Part shown: positions 49,467-58,019 of the stretch, piece after piece
Layout of the letters: each line of letters begins with the position of its first letter
How positions within the stretch are numbered: the first letter of the stretch is position 1
Notes under the pieces: generated by a model
Databases searched by the model: none
What the model was told of the DNA's origin: nothing
What the model saw: the letters and a program-made list of their open reading frames with translations, nothing else
Program-made: the position numbers and the translations under genes
Origin: JBCBSZ01 sp039185015
GTDB lineage: Bacteria > Actinomycetota > Acidimicrobiia > Acidimicrobiales > Poriferisodalaceae
DNA: 64,000 bases
Direction: 5' to 3'
Assembly (NCBI GenBank): GCA_039185015.1
Contig: JBCDAU010000009.1
Location: 87,806-151,805, forward strand

Positions 49467-50678
49467 TCAGTCCGCCGACCCGAGCAGGACGGGGTAGCGA
49501 CCGAAGTACGGCCGGGACGTGGAGGCGTCCATCTCCGGCGGGTCGTCCGAGTCGGGGTGAGCCCCGTGATCGAACAGGTACTGCACCGCCACGGGCACGA
49601 GCCCGAAGAGGTGGGCGTCGAGGTCGGCGTCGTCCCGGAGCACCAGCCCGGCCGCCATGTCCTGGCCGATGCAGGCGTGCATCCCGGAGCCGAAGCTGAG
49701 GCCGTAGGCCGGCACGCCATCAGGCGTCGTGCGGTGCGGGTCGAAGTCCTCGGCGTCGTCGCCGAACACGCTGGCGTCGCGGTTGACGCTGATCAGATCG
49801 ATCACGACCTTGTCGCCCTCGGCGATCGACGTGCCGGTCGGCAGCTCGACGTCGGCCAGGGCCCACCGCATCGCCACCGGACTCGATGGCTGGAGGCGGA
49901 CGGTCTCGTGCGTGGCCCGCTGCACGAAGAGCCGGTCGATGCGGACCCGGTCGGCGTCCTCGGGGTGCGCGTCGAGCCAGCCGAAGATGTTGTGGGCGAC
50001 GCGGGTGAAGGCTGTGGCCGAGGTGTGCGCGCCGGCCAGGAGGTAGAAGGCGATCTCCCGACGGATCGACTCGTAGGTGAGCTCCAGCTCGGCCTCGTGC
50101 TGGAGCAGCACGCACAGCACGTCCTTGGGCAGCTCGTCCTCGGTGAGCTCGCCGGCCTCGAAGCGGGCGATCGCCGCCCGGCGGCTCTCGATGCCGGGGT
50201 CGAGGAACTCCTCGCCGAACCGGTCGAGCGCCTCGACGACCTCGGCCTCCTTGGCGGCCTTGTCACCGGTGTAGTGGGCGAGCGTCGCTCCCTCGATGAA
50301 GATCCGCAGGTAGTCGTAGAGGCGGAAGCTCTCCTCGGGGGTGCCGAGCGGGCGATCGACGCCGGCGGTCAGCGCAGCGAGGTTCATCATCAACTGATGG
50401 CCGAGCGAGACCAGCTCGGCCCGGCCCTCGGCGATGTACGGATCGATGGTCGAGGCGATGATCTCGGGGAACAGCTCGCGCTCGTAGTGGAAGAACGTGT
50501 CGCGGCGGTAGAGCCGATTCTCGATGCGGCGGCGGGCCCGGTGCTCGGCGGCGTGGAGGTTCACGAGGACGTCCTCCATGATCACCTCGCCGGCGTCGTA
50601 GAGCGCCTGACGGAGCTCCTTCTGCCGGTAGGCGAGCTTGGCCTCCTCGTAGCTGGTGATCGTGACGGGCTCGCTCAT
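49467..50678 (-). CDS. Cytochrome P450, second of operon pair
   Basis: 403 aa. Heme motif FGSGMHACIG, ExxR in HETVRLQP; I-helix LLAGAHTSATAF, i.e. AGAHT with His instead of the conserved acid. Paralogue of the P450 at 45922. Fourteen bases before the amidohydrolase; overlaps the SDR stop by four bases. Confidence 0.88.
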   Translation of the reverse strand: MSEPVTITSYEEAKLAYRQKELRQALYDAGEVIMEDVLVNLHAAEHRARRRIENRLYRRDTFFHYERELFPEIIASTIDPYIAEGRAELVSLGHQLMMNLAALTAGVDRPLGTPEESFRLYDYLRIFIEGATLAHYTGDKAAKEAEVVEALDRFGEEFLDPGIESRRAAIARFEAGELTEDELPKDVLCVLLQHEAELELTYESIRREIAFYLLAGAHTSATAFTRVAHNIFGWLDAHPEDADRVRIDRLFVQRATHETVRLQPSSPVAMRWALADVELPTGTSIAEGDKVVIDLISVNRDASVFGDDAEDFDPHRTTPDGVPAYGLSFGSGMHACIGQDMAAGLVLRDDADLDAHLFGLVPVAVQYLFDHGAHPDSDDPPEMDASTSRPYFGRYPVLLGSAD

Positions 50679-51517
50679 GTCGAGGCTCCACTGCTCGGGG
50701 CCGGCTGGTCGTCGTGGCCCACCCCGTCGACGGATCGGGGCCGGGGCAGGTTGGCGATCATCGACATCGTGACGCCGCCGTCGACCAGGATCGTCTGGCC
50801 GGTCACGTAGGACGATCGCTCGTCGGCGAGGAAGAGGACGGCGTCGGCGACGTCGGCGGCGAGGCCGAGGCGGCCGAGCGGCACCTTCGACTCGCGGGCG
50901 GCGCGGGTCTCCGGGTCGGCGTAGATCGGCTCGGACATGCCGCCGTCGATCAGACCGGGGGCGACGGCGTTGACCCGGATGCCGAGCGGACCCCACTCGA
51001 TGGCCATCTGCTGGGTGAGCAGTCCGACCGCCGCCTTCGTGGCGCCGTACGCGCCGGCGTTGGGGCCGGGTGCGACGCCGTTCATCGAGGTGATGTTGAC
51101 GATGCTGCCGCCTCGGTCACCCATCGCCCGGGCGGCGGTTCTCGCCGCGATGAAGGTGCCGGTGAGGTTGACGTCGAGCACCGCCCGCCAGTCGTCGACC
51201 GAGAGGTCGAGCAGCGGCCCGAAGCGCACGATGCCGGCGTTGTTCACCCAGACGTCGGGCGGCCCGAAGGAGTCGAGCGCTGCGTCGAGCGCGTCCTCGT
51301 CGTCGACGGACGCGACGGCGCCGACGTGTTCGGGCCCCAGATCGGCGGCGACATGGACGACAGCGTCATCGACGTCGACGAGCCCGACTCGGTAACCCGC
51401 CTCGGCAGCGGCACGAGCGATGCCCGCACCCAGCCCCGTCGCCGCACCGGTGACGACGAGCGACCGCTGCTTCCCCTCCGACAACCCGAACCCCCTTCGG
51501 CTCTCCCAGTCGAACAC
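50675..51517 (-). CDS. Short-chain dehydrogenase/reductase
   Basis: 280 aa classical SDR: VVTGAATGLGAGIARAAAE, VNNAGIVRFGPL, catalytic Ser/Tyr/Lys in NITSMNG and AGAYGATKAAVG, GLIDGGMSEP. Oxidises or reduces a hydroxyl/keto group, probably of the P450 substrate. Start uncertain: GTG 51517, or TTG at 51484, just before the fold. Confidence 0.85.
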   Translation of the reverse strand: MFDWESRRGFGLSEGKQRSLVVTGAATGLGAGIARAAAEAGYRVGLVDVDDAVVHVAADLGPEHVGAVASVDDEDALDAALDSFGPPDVWVNNAGIVRFGPLLDLSVDDWRAVLDVNLTGTFIAARTAARAMGDRGGSIVNITSMNGVAPGPNAGAYGATKAAVGLLTQQMAIEWGPLGIRVNAVAPGLIDGGMSEPIYADPETRAARESKVPLGRLGLAADVADAVLFLADERSSYVTGQTILVDGGVTMSMIANLPRPRSVDGVGHDDQPAPSSGAST

Positions 51518-51565
51518 GTCCGAGACGCACCCGTCGAGCGGAGCGGCTGCCTCGCTACGTCGGGC

Positions 51566-52042
51566 TCATCTGGCGGCGTCCTCGGGCGCTCCTCGGAAGC
51601 CGAACGTGGTCACGAGCAACGCATCACGGAGCTGCTCGGGGTGCTCGATGCGTCCGACGAGCTCGTCGTCGAGGTCGGCGACGACCTGCCGCGCTCGTCG
51701 AAGGACCTCGTGGCCGACGTCGGTCACGACGAGCGCGGAGGCACGACCCTGCCCACGACGACGGTGTTCGAGCGCCCCGATCTCTTCGAGGTGACCAACC
51801 GTGGCTCGCATGCTCTGCGGCGTCACACGGACCCGCCGAGCGAGGTCACTGGTCGACAGTTCAGGAGCGGCAGCGAGGTGACCGAGCGCGCTGAGGTGGC
51901 GGAGGGTGATGCCGTTGCCGGCGAGGTGTTCGTCGAGTCGATCCCGCAGGCGCGACCCCGCCGCGATCAGTGCCATCGTCAACGACGAGGTCAACGGTCC
52001 CGGCTCCGTCTCGGAACGCCGATCGACACGTTGTCCTTCCAT
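51566..52042 (-). CDS. MarR-family regulator
   Basis: 158 aa winged helix (LRHLSALGHLAAAPELSTSDLARRVRVTPQSMRATVGHLEEIGALE). The ATG at 52042 is preferred because it lies seven bases after TACCAT (52055-52050), fitting a leaderless mRNA. Divergent from the drrA/drrB-type exporter genes it presumably controls. Confidence 0.88.
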   Translation of the reverse strand: MEGQRVDRRSETEPGPLTSSLTMALIAAGSRLRDRLDEHLAGNGITLRHLSALGHLAAAPELSTSDLARRVRVTPQSMRATVGHLEEIGALEHRRRGQGRASALVVTDVGHEVLRRARQVVADLDDELVGRIEHPEQLRDALLVTTFGFRGAPEDAAR

Positions 52043-52049
52043 CATGCGG

Positions 52050-52109
52050 ATGGTATCGGGCGTGCCTGCAGGCAAACTTGTAGTCACACTGCGAGTCTGC
52101 CTGTAGGGT
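52050..52109. promoter_or_regulatory. Divergent marR/drr promoters with long dyad
   Basis: TGCAGGCAAACT (52067-52078) and AGTCTGCCTGTA (52094-52105) are inverted copies with 10 of 12 positions matching, 15 bases apart. The right arm enters the rightward -10 box TAGGGT (52104-52109); the left arm overlaps palindrome TGCCTGCAGGCA (52063-52074) and lies behind the leftward -10 box TACCAT. Confidence 0.6.
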
Positions 52110-52116
52110 GAGGTCC

Positions 52117-53117
52117 ATGGCTCCGATCATCGAGGTCGAGCACCTCCACAAACGCTTCGGTGACACGGTCGCCCTCGACGACGTCAACCTCGAGGTCGGC
52201 GAGGGTTCGGTGTTGGGGTTGTTGGGGCCCAACGGTGCCGGCAAGACCACCACGATCCGGGTGCTCGCGACATTGCTGGCCCCGATTCGGGGCGAGCCAC
52301 GGTCGCAGGCTTCGACGTCGCGACGCACCCCGATCGTGTCCGAGCCACGATCGGCCTCACCGGTCAGTACGCAGCGGTGGACGAGCGCCTCACCGCTGCC
52401 GAGAACCTGGAGATGGTGGGTCGGCTGCTCGGGTTTCCGCGATCGGCGGCACGGGGCCGCGCCGGCGAGCTGCTGGAGAGCTTCGAACTCATCGACTCCG
52501 CCGACCGGCTCGTCGGCACGTTCTCCGGTGGCATGCGACGACGCGTCGACCTGGCGGTGAGCCTCGTCGGTCGCCCCAGGGTGCTGTTCCTGGACGAGCC
52601 GACGACCGGTCTCGACCCGCCGAGCCGGATGCAGTTGTGGCAGATCGTTCGAGAGCTCGTCGATCGCGGCACCACCGTGCTGCTGACCACCCAGTACCTC
52701 GAAGAGGCCGACGAGCTGGCCGACCGCGTCGCCGTGATCGACCACGGCCACGTCATCGCTGAGGGCACCGGCGACGAGCTGAAGGACCGGCTCGGAGGCC
52801 GCAGCCTCGAGATCCGACTCCCGGACAGCTCGCATCTCCAAGCTGTCGCAGAGCTGGCACGCCGACGGTCCCACGACGTGAGCATCGACACGGGCACCCG
52901 CACGGTGGCCACGCCCGTGGGCGCAGACACCGAACTGGCCGCTCGGATCCTCGGCGACCTGACCGCCGCATCGGTCCCGATGGAGGACTTTCGCCTCCGG
53001 CGGCCCTCTCTCGATCAGGTCTTCCTCGCCCTCACCGGCCACGCGATCCCACCCCCGCAGCACACCGGGTCCAGCCCCGATGCAGCCGAGCTCACCGAAC
53101 CCGGGGCAGCACGATGA
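52117..53117 (+). pseudogene. DrrA-type ABC exporter ATPase with one-base frameshift
   Basis: The first frame gives LHKRFGDTVALDDVNLEV, Walker A LLGPNGAGKTTT and ends sense at LLAPIRGE. The second frame resumes at ATVAGFDVATHPDRV and continues through TAAENL, signature FSGGMRRRVDLAVSL, Walker B LFLDEPTTGLD and the DrrA C-terminal domain. One missing base near 52294 (GAGCC for GAGGCC) explains the break. Everything else is intact, so a sequence error is as likely as a pseudogene; reinitiation at GTG 52377 would yield a protein without Walker A. ATG seven bases after TAGGGT. Confidence 0.8.
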
Positions 53118-53956
53118 CGACCATCGACCACCGTCGCCCGCACGGCGAGGACGACGTTGCCGTACGACCCCGAGGCTTCAGGGCCGTCATCCACGACGGA
53201 GCGATCATCGCCGGCCGCAACCTGCGGGTCTTGCCCCGAACTCCCGAGCTGGTCGTGTTCATCCTCGTGCAGCCGGTCATGTTCGTGGTGCTGTTCAACT
53301 ACGTCTTCGGTGGCGCCATCGGTGGATCGATCCCCGGCGGGGTGGACTACGCGCAGTACCTGATCCCGGGCGTCATGCTCCAGGCCGTGGTGTTCGCTGC
53401 GTCGAGCACCTCGGTGGGCCTGGCCGAGGACCTGCACACCGGGATCGTCGACCGGTTCCGCTCGTTACCGATCTCTCCCTCGGCGGTCTTGCTGGGCCGC
53501 ATCCTGTCCGACACGGTGCGCCTCGCCGTCGTCGGCCTCGTGTTGCTCGCGGTGGGAGTCGTCATCGGGTTCCGCTTCGAGGGCGGGGCTGCGATGGGCG
53601 TGCTGATGCTCCTCATCGCCGTCGCCTTCGGCTTTGCCATCTCGTGGGTCCAGGCCAACATCGGCATGGCGGTCCCCGACGCAGAGACCGCCCAGACGGC
53701 TGGGTTCATCTGGCTGTTCCCCCTCGTGTTCGTGAGCTCCACGTTCACCCCGGTCGACACCATGCCGGGCTGGCTCCAAGCGGTCGCCCGCAACAACCCG
53801 ATCACCCAGGTCGTCGACCTGCTGCGCGTCCTCGCTCAGGGAGAGGTCCCCATCGACAGCAGCTGGACCGACCTGTCGGTACCGGTGCTGCTCTGGACGA
53901 TCGGCATCATCGCTGTCGCCGCCCCGCTCTCGGTCGCCCGCTACCGCAGGGTCTGA
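53114..53956 (+). CDS. DrrB-type ABC-2 exporter permease
   Basis: 280 aa, six spans, ABC-2 fold (RNLRVLPRTPELVVFILVQPVMFVVLF; GIVDRFRSLPISPSAVLLGRI; TFTPVDTMPGWLQAVARNNPIT). Partner of the preceding ATPase in drug or lipid efflux; four-base overlap with its stop. Confidence 0.88.
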   Translation: MTTIDHRRPHGEDDVAVRPRGFRAVIHDGAIIAGRNLRVLPRTPELVVFILVQPVMFVVLFNYVFGGAIGGSIPGGVDYAQYLIPGVMLQAVVFAASSTSVGLAEDLHTGIVDRFRSLPISPSAVLLGRILSDTVRLAVVGLVLLAVGVVIGFRFEGGAAMGVLMLLIAVAFGFAISWVQANIGMAVPDAETAQTAGFIWLFPLVFVSSTFTPVDTMPGWLQAVARNNPITQVVDLLRVLAQGEVPIDSSWTDLSVPVLLWTIGIIAVAAPLSVARYRRV

Positions 53957-53966
53957 CGCCCTCCCG

Positions 53967-53993
53967 CTGCCGCCGATCGCGAACCGGCGGCAG
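53967..53993 (+). terminator. Hairpin after drrB-type gene
   Basis: CTGCCGCCG and CGGCGGCAG form a 9-bp stem with a 9-base loop, 11 bases after the stop codon. No T-run. Confidence 0.5.
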
Positions 53994-54008
53994 GTCGACG
54001 TGAGCTGA

Positions 54009-54025
54009 GCTCAGGCGTTGGTGAC
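54009..54025 (+). repeat. 17-bp direct repeat, left copy
   Basis: GCTCAGGCGTTGGTGAC, identical to 55509-55525 and exactly 1500 bases away. In the right copy it encodes the last residues and stop of an SDR; here it is free of a gene. Confidence 0.8.
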
Positions 54026-54065
54026 GCCACAGAGCAGCCAAGCCGCTCCGCCGTACGCTTCGTCC

Positions 54066-54404
54066 ATGGGCAGGTGGATCCTGGTCTGCGCGGTGCTGCT
54101 CGGCGCCGCGGGCTGCGCGGCGGAGGCCAGCTCAGAACCGCTCCGCCAGAAGGTGTGGTCCGATGCGCTCGAAGCGGCGTCCGCCGACTTCCCAGAGCTC
54201 CGCGACGAGATCCCCGCGTCGCTCGTGTATCCGGACCTCTGGGACGCATGCGATGCCCTCGACCTCCGGGGCCTCGACGGCGCACTCGACGCACCGGGCC
54301 GACGACTCCTGAGCGACAAGGACCGCGCCTTCCCTGATGAGCTGCTCCGCAGGGTGGACCGGGACTTCCAGGCCGTCTGCAATCGACGAAGTCAAGGTTG
54401 GTGA
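54066..54404 (+). CDS. Small lipoprotein
   Basis: 112 aa with lipobox LLGAAGC and a helical, Cys-containing body (YPDLWDACDALDL; DRDFQAVCNRRSQ). I recognise no family. ATG six bases after TACGCT (leaderless). First gene of the MazEF cassette. Confidence 0.65.
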   Translation: MGRWILVCAVLLGAAGCAAEASSEPLRQKVWSDALEAASADFPELRDEIPASLVYPDLWDACDALDLRGLDGALDAPGRRLLSDKDRAFPDELLRRVDRDFQAVCNRRSQGW

Positions 54405-54439
54405 CGGCCGTTCGCTGCTTCACCCACATCGACCATTGG

Positions 54440-54454
54440 GCATACCATATGCAC
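54440..54454 (+). promoter_or_regulatory. mazE promoter with dyad
   Basis: TACCAT (54443-54448) is the -10 box, six bases before the ATG. GCATA-CCA-TATGC (54440-54452) is a perfect dyad over it, fitting autorepression by the RHH antitoxin. Confidence 0.55.
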
Positions 54455-54700
54455 ATGGCTCGCCGCGAAGTACTCGTCCAACTCGATGACGAACTCGTAC
54501 GTCGTCTGGACGAACTCGCCGATGCGCTGGAGACCAACCGCTCGGAGCTGTTGCGTCGCGGAGCCCAAGCGGTGCTGGCTGCCGAGGACCTTGCCGAGGC
54601 CGATCGCCAGCTGGTGGACGCCTACCGTCGCCAGCCACCCGACCCGGCGGTGGTCCAGTCCGCCCGGCGCCTCGCGGCCGAGACCGCTCCTGCGTGGTAG
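54455..54700 (+). CDS. RHH antitoxin (MazE/CopG-type)
   Basis: 81 aa ribbon-helix-helix protein (EVLVQLDDELVRRLDELADAL; NRSELLRRGAQAVLAAE) with a disordered acidic C-terminus that would wrap the toxin. Overlaps the toxin start by seven bases. An ATG two codons upstream is possible, but the -10 spacing favours 54455. Confidence 0.85.
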   Translation: MARREVLVQLDDELVRRLDELADALETNRSELLRRGAQAVLAAEDLAEADRQLVDAYRRQPPDPAVVQSARRLAAETAPAW

Positions 54701-55017
54701 CTCGCAACGACATCTTCTGGGCCGACCTCGGTCCGCCTGCGGGTCGGCGACCCGTGTGCGTGCTGACCCGAGACGCCGCCATCGACGTCCTCACCGCGGT
54801 GACGTGCGCTCCCATCACCCGGACGATCAGAGGAGTTCGCTCGGAGGTCCCGGTCGGCCTCGATCACGGCCTTCCGGAGCCGAGCGTCATCAGCTGCGAC
54901 AACGTGATCACGATCCCACTCGCGCTGCTCGACCCCGAGCCGGTCGGACACCTCGACGAGGTCACCCGAGCGGAGCTCGACCGGGCAATCCGCTACGCCC
55001 TCGACATCGTCTACTGA
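54694..55017 (+). CDS. MazF/PemK-type endoribonuclease toxin
   Basis: 107 aa. MazF fold with GDIxW-like start NDIFWADLGPPAGRRPVCVLTRD and catalytic Arg/Thr region APITRTIRGVRSEVPVG; NVITIPLALL. Cuts mRNA when free of antitoxin. GTG start inside the end of the antitoxin gene. Confidence 0.87.
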   Translation: MVARNDIFWADLGPPAGRRPVCVLTRDAAIDVLTAVTCAPITRTIRGVRSEVPVGLDHGLPEPSVISCDNVITIPLALLDPEPVGHLDEVTRAELDRAIRYALDIVY

Positions 55018-55024
55018 GCGTTCA

Positions 55025-55489
55025 GTGCCGGATCCTCAAGTTGAGCTAGCCGACGACGAGCCGCTACGTCTCCGGCTCTCCCGGCGGTACCTCCTCAAGT
55101 ACCTCGCGCTCACAGCCGTTTTCGTCGGCTGGGTGGTACTCAGGCGCACGGCTCTCGCCGAGGATCAGGGCGACTCGGTCAGCCGGTTCGCGGACCGCGT
55201 GTTGCTGGTCGTAGGTCCGTTCCTCTTCGCGCTGGTGCTCGGATTGTTCTTCTTCCGGGCGATCACGATCGACGCAACCGGTTTGCGTGCCGTGCTACCG
55301 ACGTCGCTCCGGCTGCGCGTACCGGCTCGACAAGTGAGCTGGGTAGCCGTAGACGATGCAGCGGGCAGCCTGGTGATTCGAATCAGCGGAACGCGCGGCT
55401 ACCCGAAGACCCTGGAGCTCCGTGTAGCCCGGGAGGAGTGGTCGAAGACAGCCCTCCGCGAACGGATCCAGTCTGCCTGGAGCTCGTAG
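55025..55489 (+). CDS. Small membrane protein, PH-like
   Basis: 154 aa from a GTG seven bases after mazF. Two membrane spans (YLLKYLALTAVFVGWVVL; VLLVVGPFLFALVLGLFFF) then a β-rich segment (ITIDATGLRAVLPTSLRLRVPARQVSWVAV) resembling bacterial PH-like domains. Function unknown; base composition looks less GC-rich than its neighbours. Confidence 0.6.
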   Translation: MPDPQVELADDEPLRLRLSRRYLLKYLALTAVFVGWVVLRRTALAEDQGDSVSRFADRVLLVVGPFLFALVLGLFFFRAITIDATGLRAVLPTSLRLRVPARQVSWVAVDDAAGSLVIRISGTRGYPKTLELRVAREEWSKTALRERIQSAWSS

Positions 55490-55508
55490 CCGCCCAGACC
55501 CACTCAAC

Positions 55509-55525
55509 GCTCAGGCGTTGGTGAC
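55509..55525 (+). repeat. 17-bp direct repeat, right copy
   Basis: Identical to 54009-54025; covers the last codons (VTNA) and the stop of the SDR gene. Confidence 0.8.
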
Positions 55526-56275
55526 ACCGAGGCCGAGGCCGCCATCGACGGTGAACACCGAGCCGGTCACCCATTCGGCGGCGAGGAGGTGGGCGATGGC
55601 CTCGGCGATGTCGGCGCCGGTGCCGATCCGCCCGAGCGCATGGGCCGGGGCGAGACCTTCGAGGCGTTCGAGGTTCTCGGCCTCGGTGGCCAATCCGGCC
55701 CGCACGTTGATCTCCGAGGGCACGGCGCCGGGACGGACGCAGGAGACACGGATGCCCTTGGGGCCGAGCTCGGCGGCGAGAACGCCAGTGAGGGTCTCGA
55801 GCGCACCCTTCGTCGCCGCATAGGGCGAGGCGCCAGGAAAGGCCCGCTGGGTGTGGACCGAGCCCATGAAGATCACACAGCCGTCCGTCGACTCCAAGTG
55901 GGGCACGGCCAGGCCGGTGAGCAGCATCCCGGCGATGACGTTGACCTTGAAGAGGTCGACGAGCTCGGTCTCGCCGAGATCGGTGATCGGACCGCGGTAC
56001 ATGTTGCCTGCATTGCTGACGAGGCCGTCGAGGCGACCGCCGCCGTGCTCGACCGCAGCGTCGATCATCCGACGACGATCCTCGTCGACGGTGACGTCGC
56101 CGACGCAGGCGAGCGCATCGGGACCGAGCCGATCGGCGATCTCGGCGACCCGCGCAGGCCGTCGACCGGCGAGGGTCACCCGCATGCCCAGCCCGACGAG
56201 GTGCTCGGCGGTCGCCGCGCCGAGCCCCGATGCGGCCCCGGTGACGAGCACCGATCGGCCCTGCGGATCCAGCAT
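55511..56275 (-). CDS. Short-chain dehydrogenase/reductase
   Basis: 254 aa classical SDR: VLVTGAASGLGAATAEHLV, VSNAGNMYRGPI, FMGSVHTQRAFPGASPYAATKGAL (Ser/Tyr/Lys), VRPGAVPSEI. The ATG overlaps the stop of the ThuA-like gene by one base, so the two are coupled. Substrate unknown. Confidence 0.88.
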   Translation of the reverse strand: MLDPQGRSVLVTGAASGLGAATAEHLVGLGMRVTLAGRRPARVAEIADRLGPDALACVGDVTVDEDRRRMIDAAVEHGGGRLDGLVSNAGNMYRGPITDLGETELVDLFKVNVIAGMLLTGLAVPHLESTDGCVIFMGSVHTQRAFPGASPYAATKGALETLTGVLAAELGPKGIRVSCVRPGAVPSEINVRAGLATEAENLERLEGLAPAHALGRIGTGADIAEAIAHLLAAEWVTGSVFTVDGGLGLGVTNA

Positions 56276-56970
56276 CAGGCCACCGCCCCGGTGGGGACGA
56301 GGTGCTCGACCAGAGCGTCGAGCAGGGAACGGTGGGCGGGAGCGTCGAGCGAGCGGGCGTCGTGGCCGAGCAGGCTGACCGCCGCCCGTCGACCGTCCAA
56401 CTCGTGGAGCCACACGAGCGGCTGACCGCCATCGGAGCGGGCCACGAGGGTGACGTCGTCGCCGATGTCGAGGTCGGTGTACTCCTCGTCGACCACCTCG
56501 AACGGCTCCAGACCCAGCGGCTCACCAGCTTCGGGCACCACCGACATCGGCAGGGGTTCGGGATGCCAGCTGCGCTCCCACGACCACACCCCGCCGAGCC
56601 ACTCGCGCCACAGCGGCCACCCGTCGAAGCAGATCACACCGGTGTGCACCACCAGGACGGGCACTCCCGAGTCAGCCAACCGCTGCAGCGCCGCCTCCCG
56701 GTCGGCGTCACGACCGACCGCCCACTCGGCCCGCTGCTCGTCGGTGTACCGCTCGGCCGTCATCGAGAACCAACACGCGGCCACGACGAGGAGGTCGACA
56801 ACCTCCTCGGCAGCCGCAGCCACGACGTAGGGCGAGGTGACGACGTCGACCTCCCACGCAGGAGCTGCGAGCAGCCCGCCGATCGCGGCGACCGGGTCGT
56901 CGGGCGGATGCATCCAGCCTCCGGCCAACACGAGCGCGCGTCGCGGCGTCGTCGCGCTGTCCACTGCCAT
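56275..56970 (-). CDS. ThuA-like (trehalose utilisation) domain protein
   Basis: 231 aa flavodoxin/GATase-like fold (ALVLAGGWMHPPDDPVAAIGGLL; VPVLVVHTGVICFDGWPLWREWLGG; PLVWLHELDGRRAAVSLLGHD). ThuA domains are linked to 3-keto-sugar metabolism in other bacteria; here the partner is an SDR, which could fit sugar oxidation. ATG at 56970 lies just after the galE stop. Confidence 0.72.
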   Translation of the reverse strand: MAVDSATTPRRALVLAGGWMHPPDDPVAAIGGLLAAPAWEVDVVTSPYVVAAAAEEVVDLLVVAACWFSMTAERYTDEQRAEWAVGRDADREAALQRLADSGVPVLVVHTGVICFDGWPLWREWLGGVWSWERSWHPEPLPMSVVPEAGEPLGLEPFEVVDEEYTDLDIGDDVTLVARSDGGQPLVWLHELDGRRAAVSLLGHDARSLDAPAHRSLLDALVEHLVPTGAVA

Positions 56971-56975
56971 CGCGC

Positions 56976-57992
56976 TCAGCCGGCGAAGCCCTGGGGGTGG
57001 CGCTCGAACCAGCGCCACGAGTCGGCGCACATGTCGTCGAGCCCGCGGGACGCACGCCAGCCCAACACCTCGGCGGCGTGGTCGACCGTCGCGAACGAGG
57101 CGGCGACGTCGCCAGGGCGGCGCTCCTGGACGATCCGCTCGAAGGTCACGCCGCTCGCTCGCTCGACGCCGGCGACCAGCTCGAGCACCGACACGCCCTG
57201 ACCGGTGCCGACGTTGATCGCCCGGTGGGTCCCCGGCTCCGGTCGCGCGTCGAGGGCGGCGAGATGCGCTTCGGCGAGATCGACGACGTGGAGGTAATCG
57301 CGCACGCCGGTGCCGTCCGGCGTCGGCCAGTCGTCGCCGTAGATGGTGATGCTCGGCTGGTCCTGCTTGGCGAAGTGCAGGATGCGGGGCATCAGGTTGT
57401 TGGGGATGCCACGGGGGTCCTCGCCCAGGTCACCGGAGGGGTGGGCGCCGACCGGGTTGAAGTACCGCAGCGACGTGAACCGCCACTCGCCGGCCGGGGC
57501 GACATCGGCCAACAGTCGCTCGACGACGAACTTGGTCGACCCGTACGGGTTGGTCGGGCCGAGCGGCGAGTCCTCGACCAGCGGGCGGGGCGCGTCCTCG
57601 GCGTACACGGTCGCTGACGACGAGAAGACGAGGTCGACCACGCCGGCGTCGGTCATGGCCGCGAGCAGCTTCATCGTCCCGCCGACGTTGACGTCCCAGT
57701 AGAGCACCGGCAGCTCGACCGACTCACCGACGGCTTTCTTGGCGGCGCAGTGCACGACGGCGTCGATGGGGTGCTCGGCTAAGAGCTTGCCCAGTGCCGC
57801 CTCGTCACGGACGTCGCCCTGCACGAAGGTGGGCGCACGCCCGGCGATGGCCTCGATGGCCTCGATGGCGCGGGGCGAGGAGTTGGACAGATCGTCGTAG
57901 ATCACGACGTCGTCGCCGGCATCAAGCAGCGACACGGTCGTGTGACTGCCGATGTAGCCGGCACCGCCGGTGACGAGCACGTTTCGATTCAC
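56976..57992 (-). CDS. galE: UDP-glucose 4-epimerase
   Basis: 338 aa extended SDR. VLVTGGAGYIGSHTTVSLL, VHCAAKKAVGESVELP, FSSSATVYAE, NPYGSTKFVVERLL (Tyr/Lys), LRYFNPVGAHPSGDLGEDP, GTGVRDYLHVVDLAEAH. Interconverts UDP-glucose and UDP-galactose. GTG start six bases after CAAGAT, a variant -10 box (leaderless). Confidence 0.95.
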   Translation of the reverse strand: MNRNVLVTGGAGYIGSHTTVSLLDAGDDVVIYDDLSNSSPRAIEAIEAIAGRAPTFVQGDVRDEAALGKLLAEHPIDAVVHCAAKKAVGESVELPVLYWDVNVGGTMKLLAAMTDAGVVDLVFSSSATVYAEDAPRPLVEDSPLGPTNPYGSTKFVVERLLADVAPAGEWRFTSLRYFNPVGAHPSGDLGEDPRGIPNNLMPRILHFAKQDQPSITIYGDDWPTPDGTGVRDYLHVVDLAEAHLAALDARPEPGTHRAINVGTGQGVSVLELVAGVERASGVTFERIVQERRPGDVAASFATVDHAAEVLGWRASRGLDDMCADSWRWFERHPQGFAG

Positions 57993-58019
57993 GGGTCCAT
58001 CTTGGACCACCATCTCCCC

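Larger units (their letters stand above)
54009..55525. mobile_element. Putative 1.5-kb cassette carrying MazEF
   Basis: Bounded by the 17-bp direct repeats and containing a small lipoprotein gene, MazE/MazF and a small membrane protein gene, all on the + strand. The site resembles insertion at the 3' end of a gene with regeneration of that end. No integrase or transposase is present, so the mechanism is unknown and the mobile label is an inference. Confidence 0.4.
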
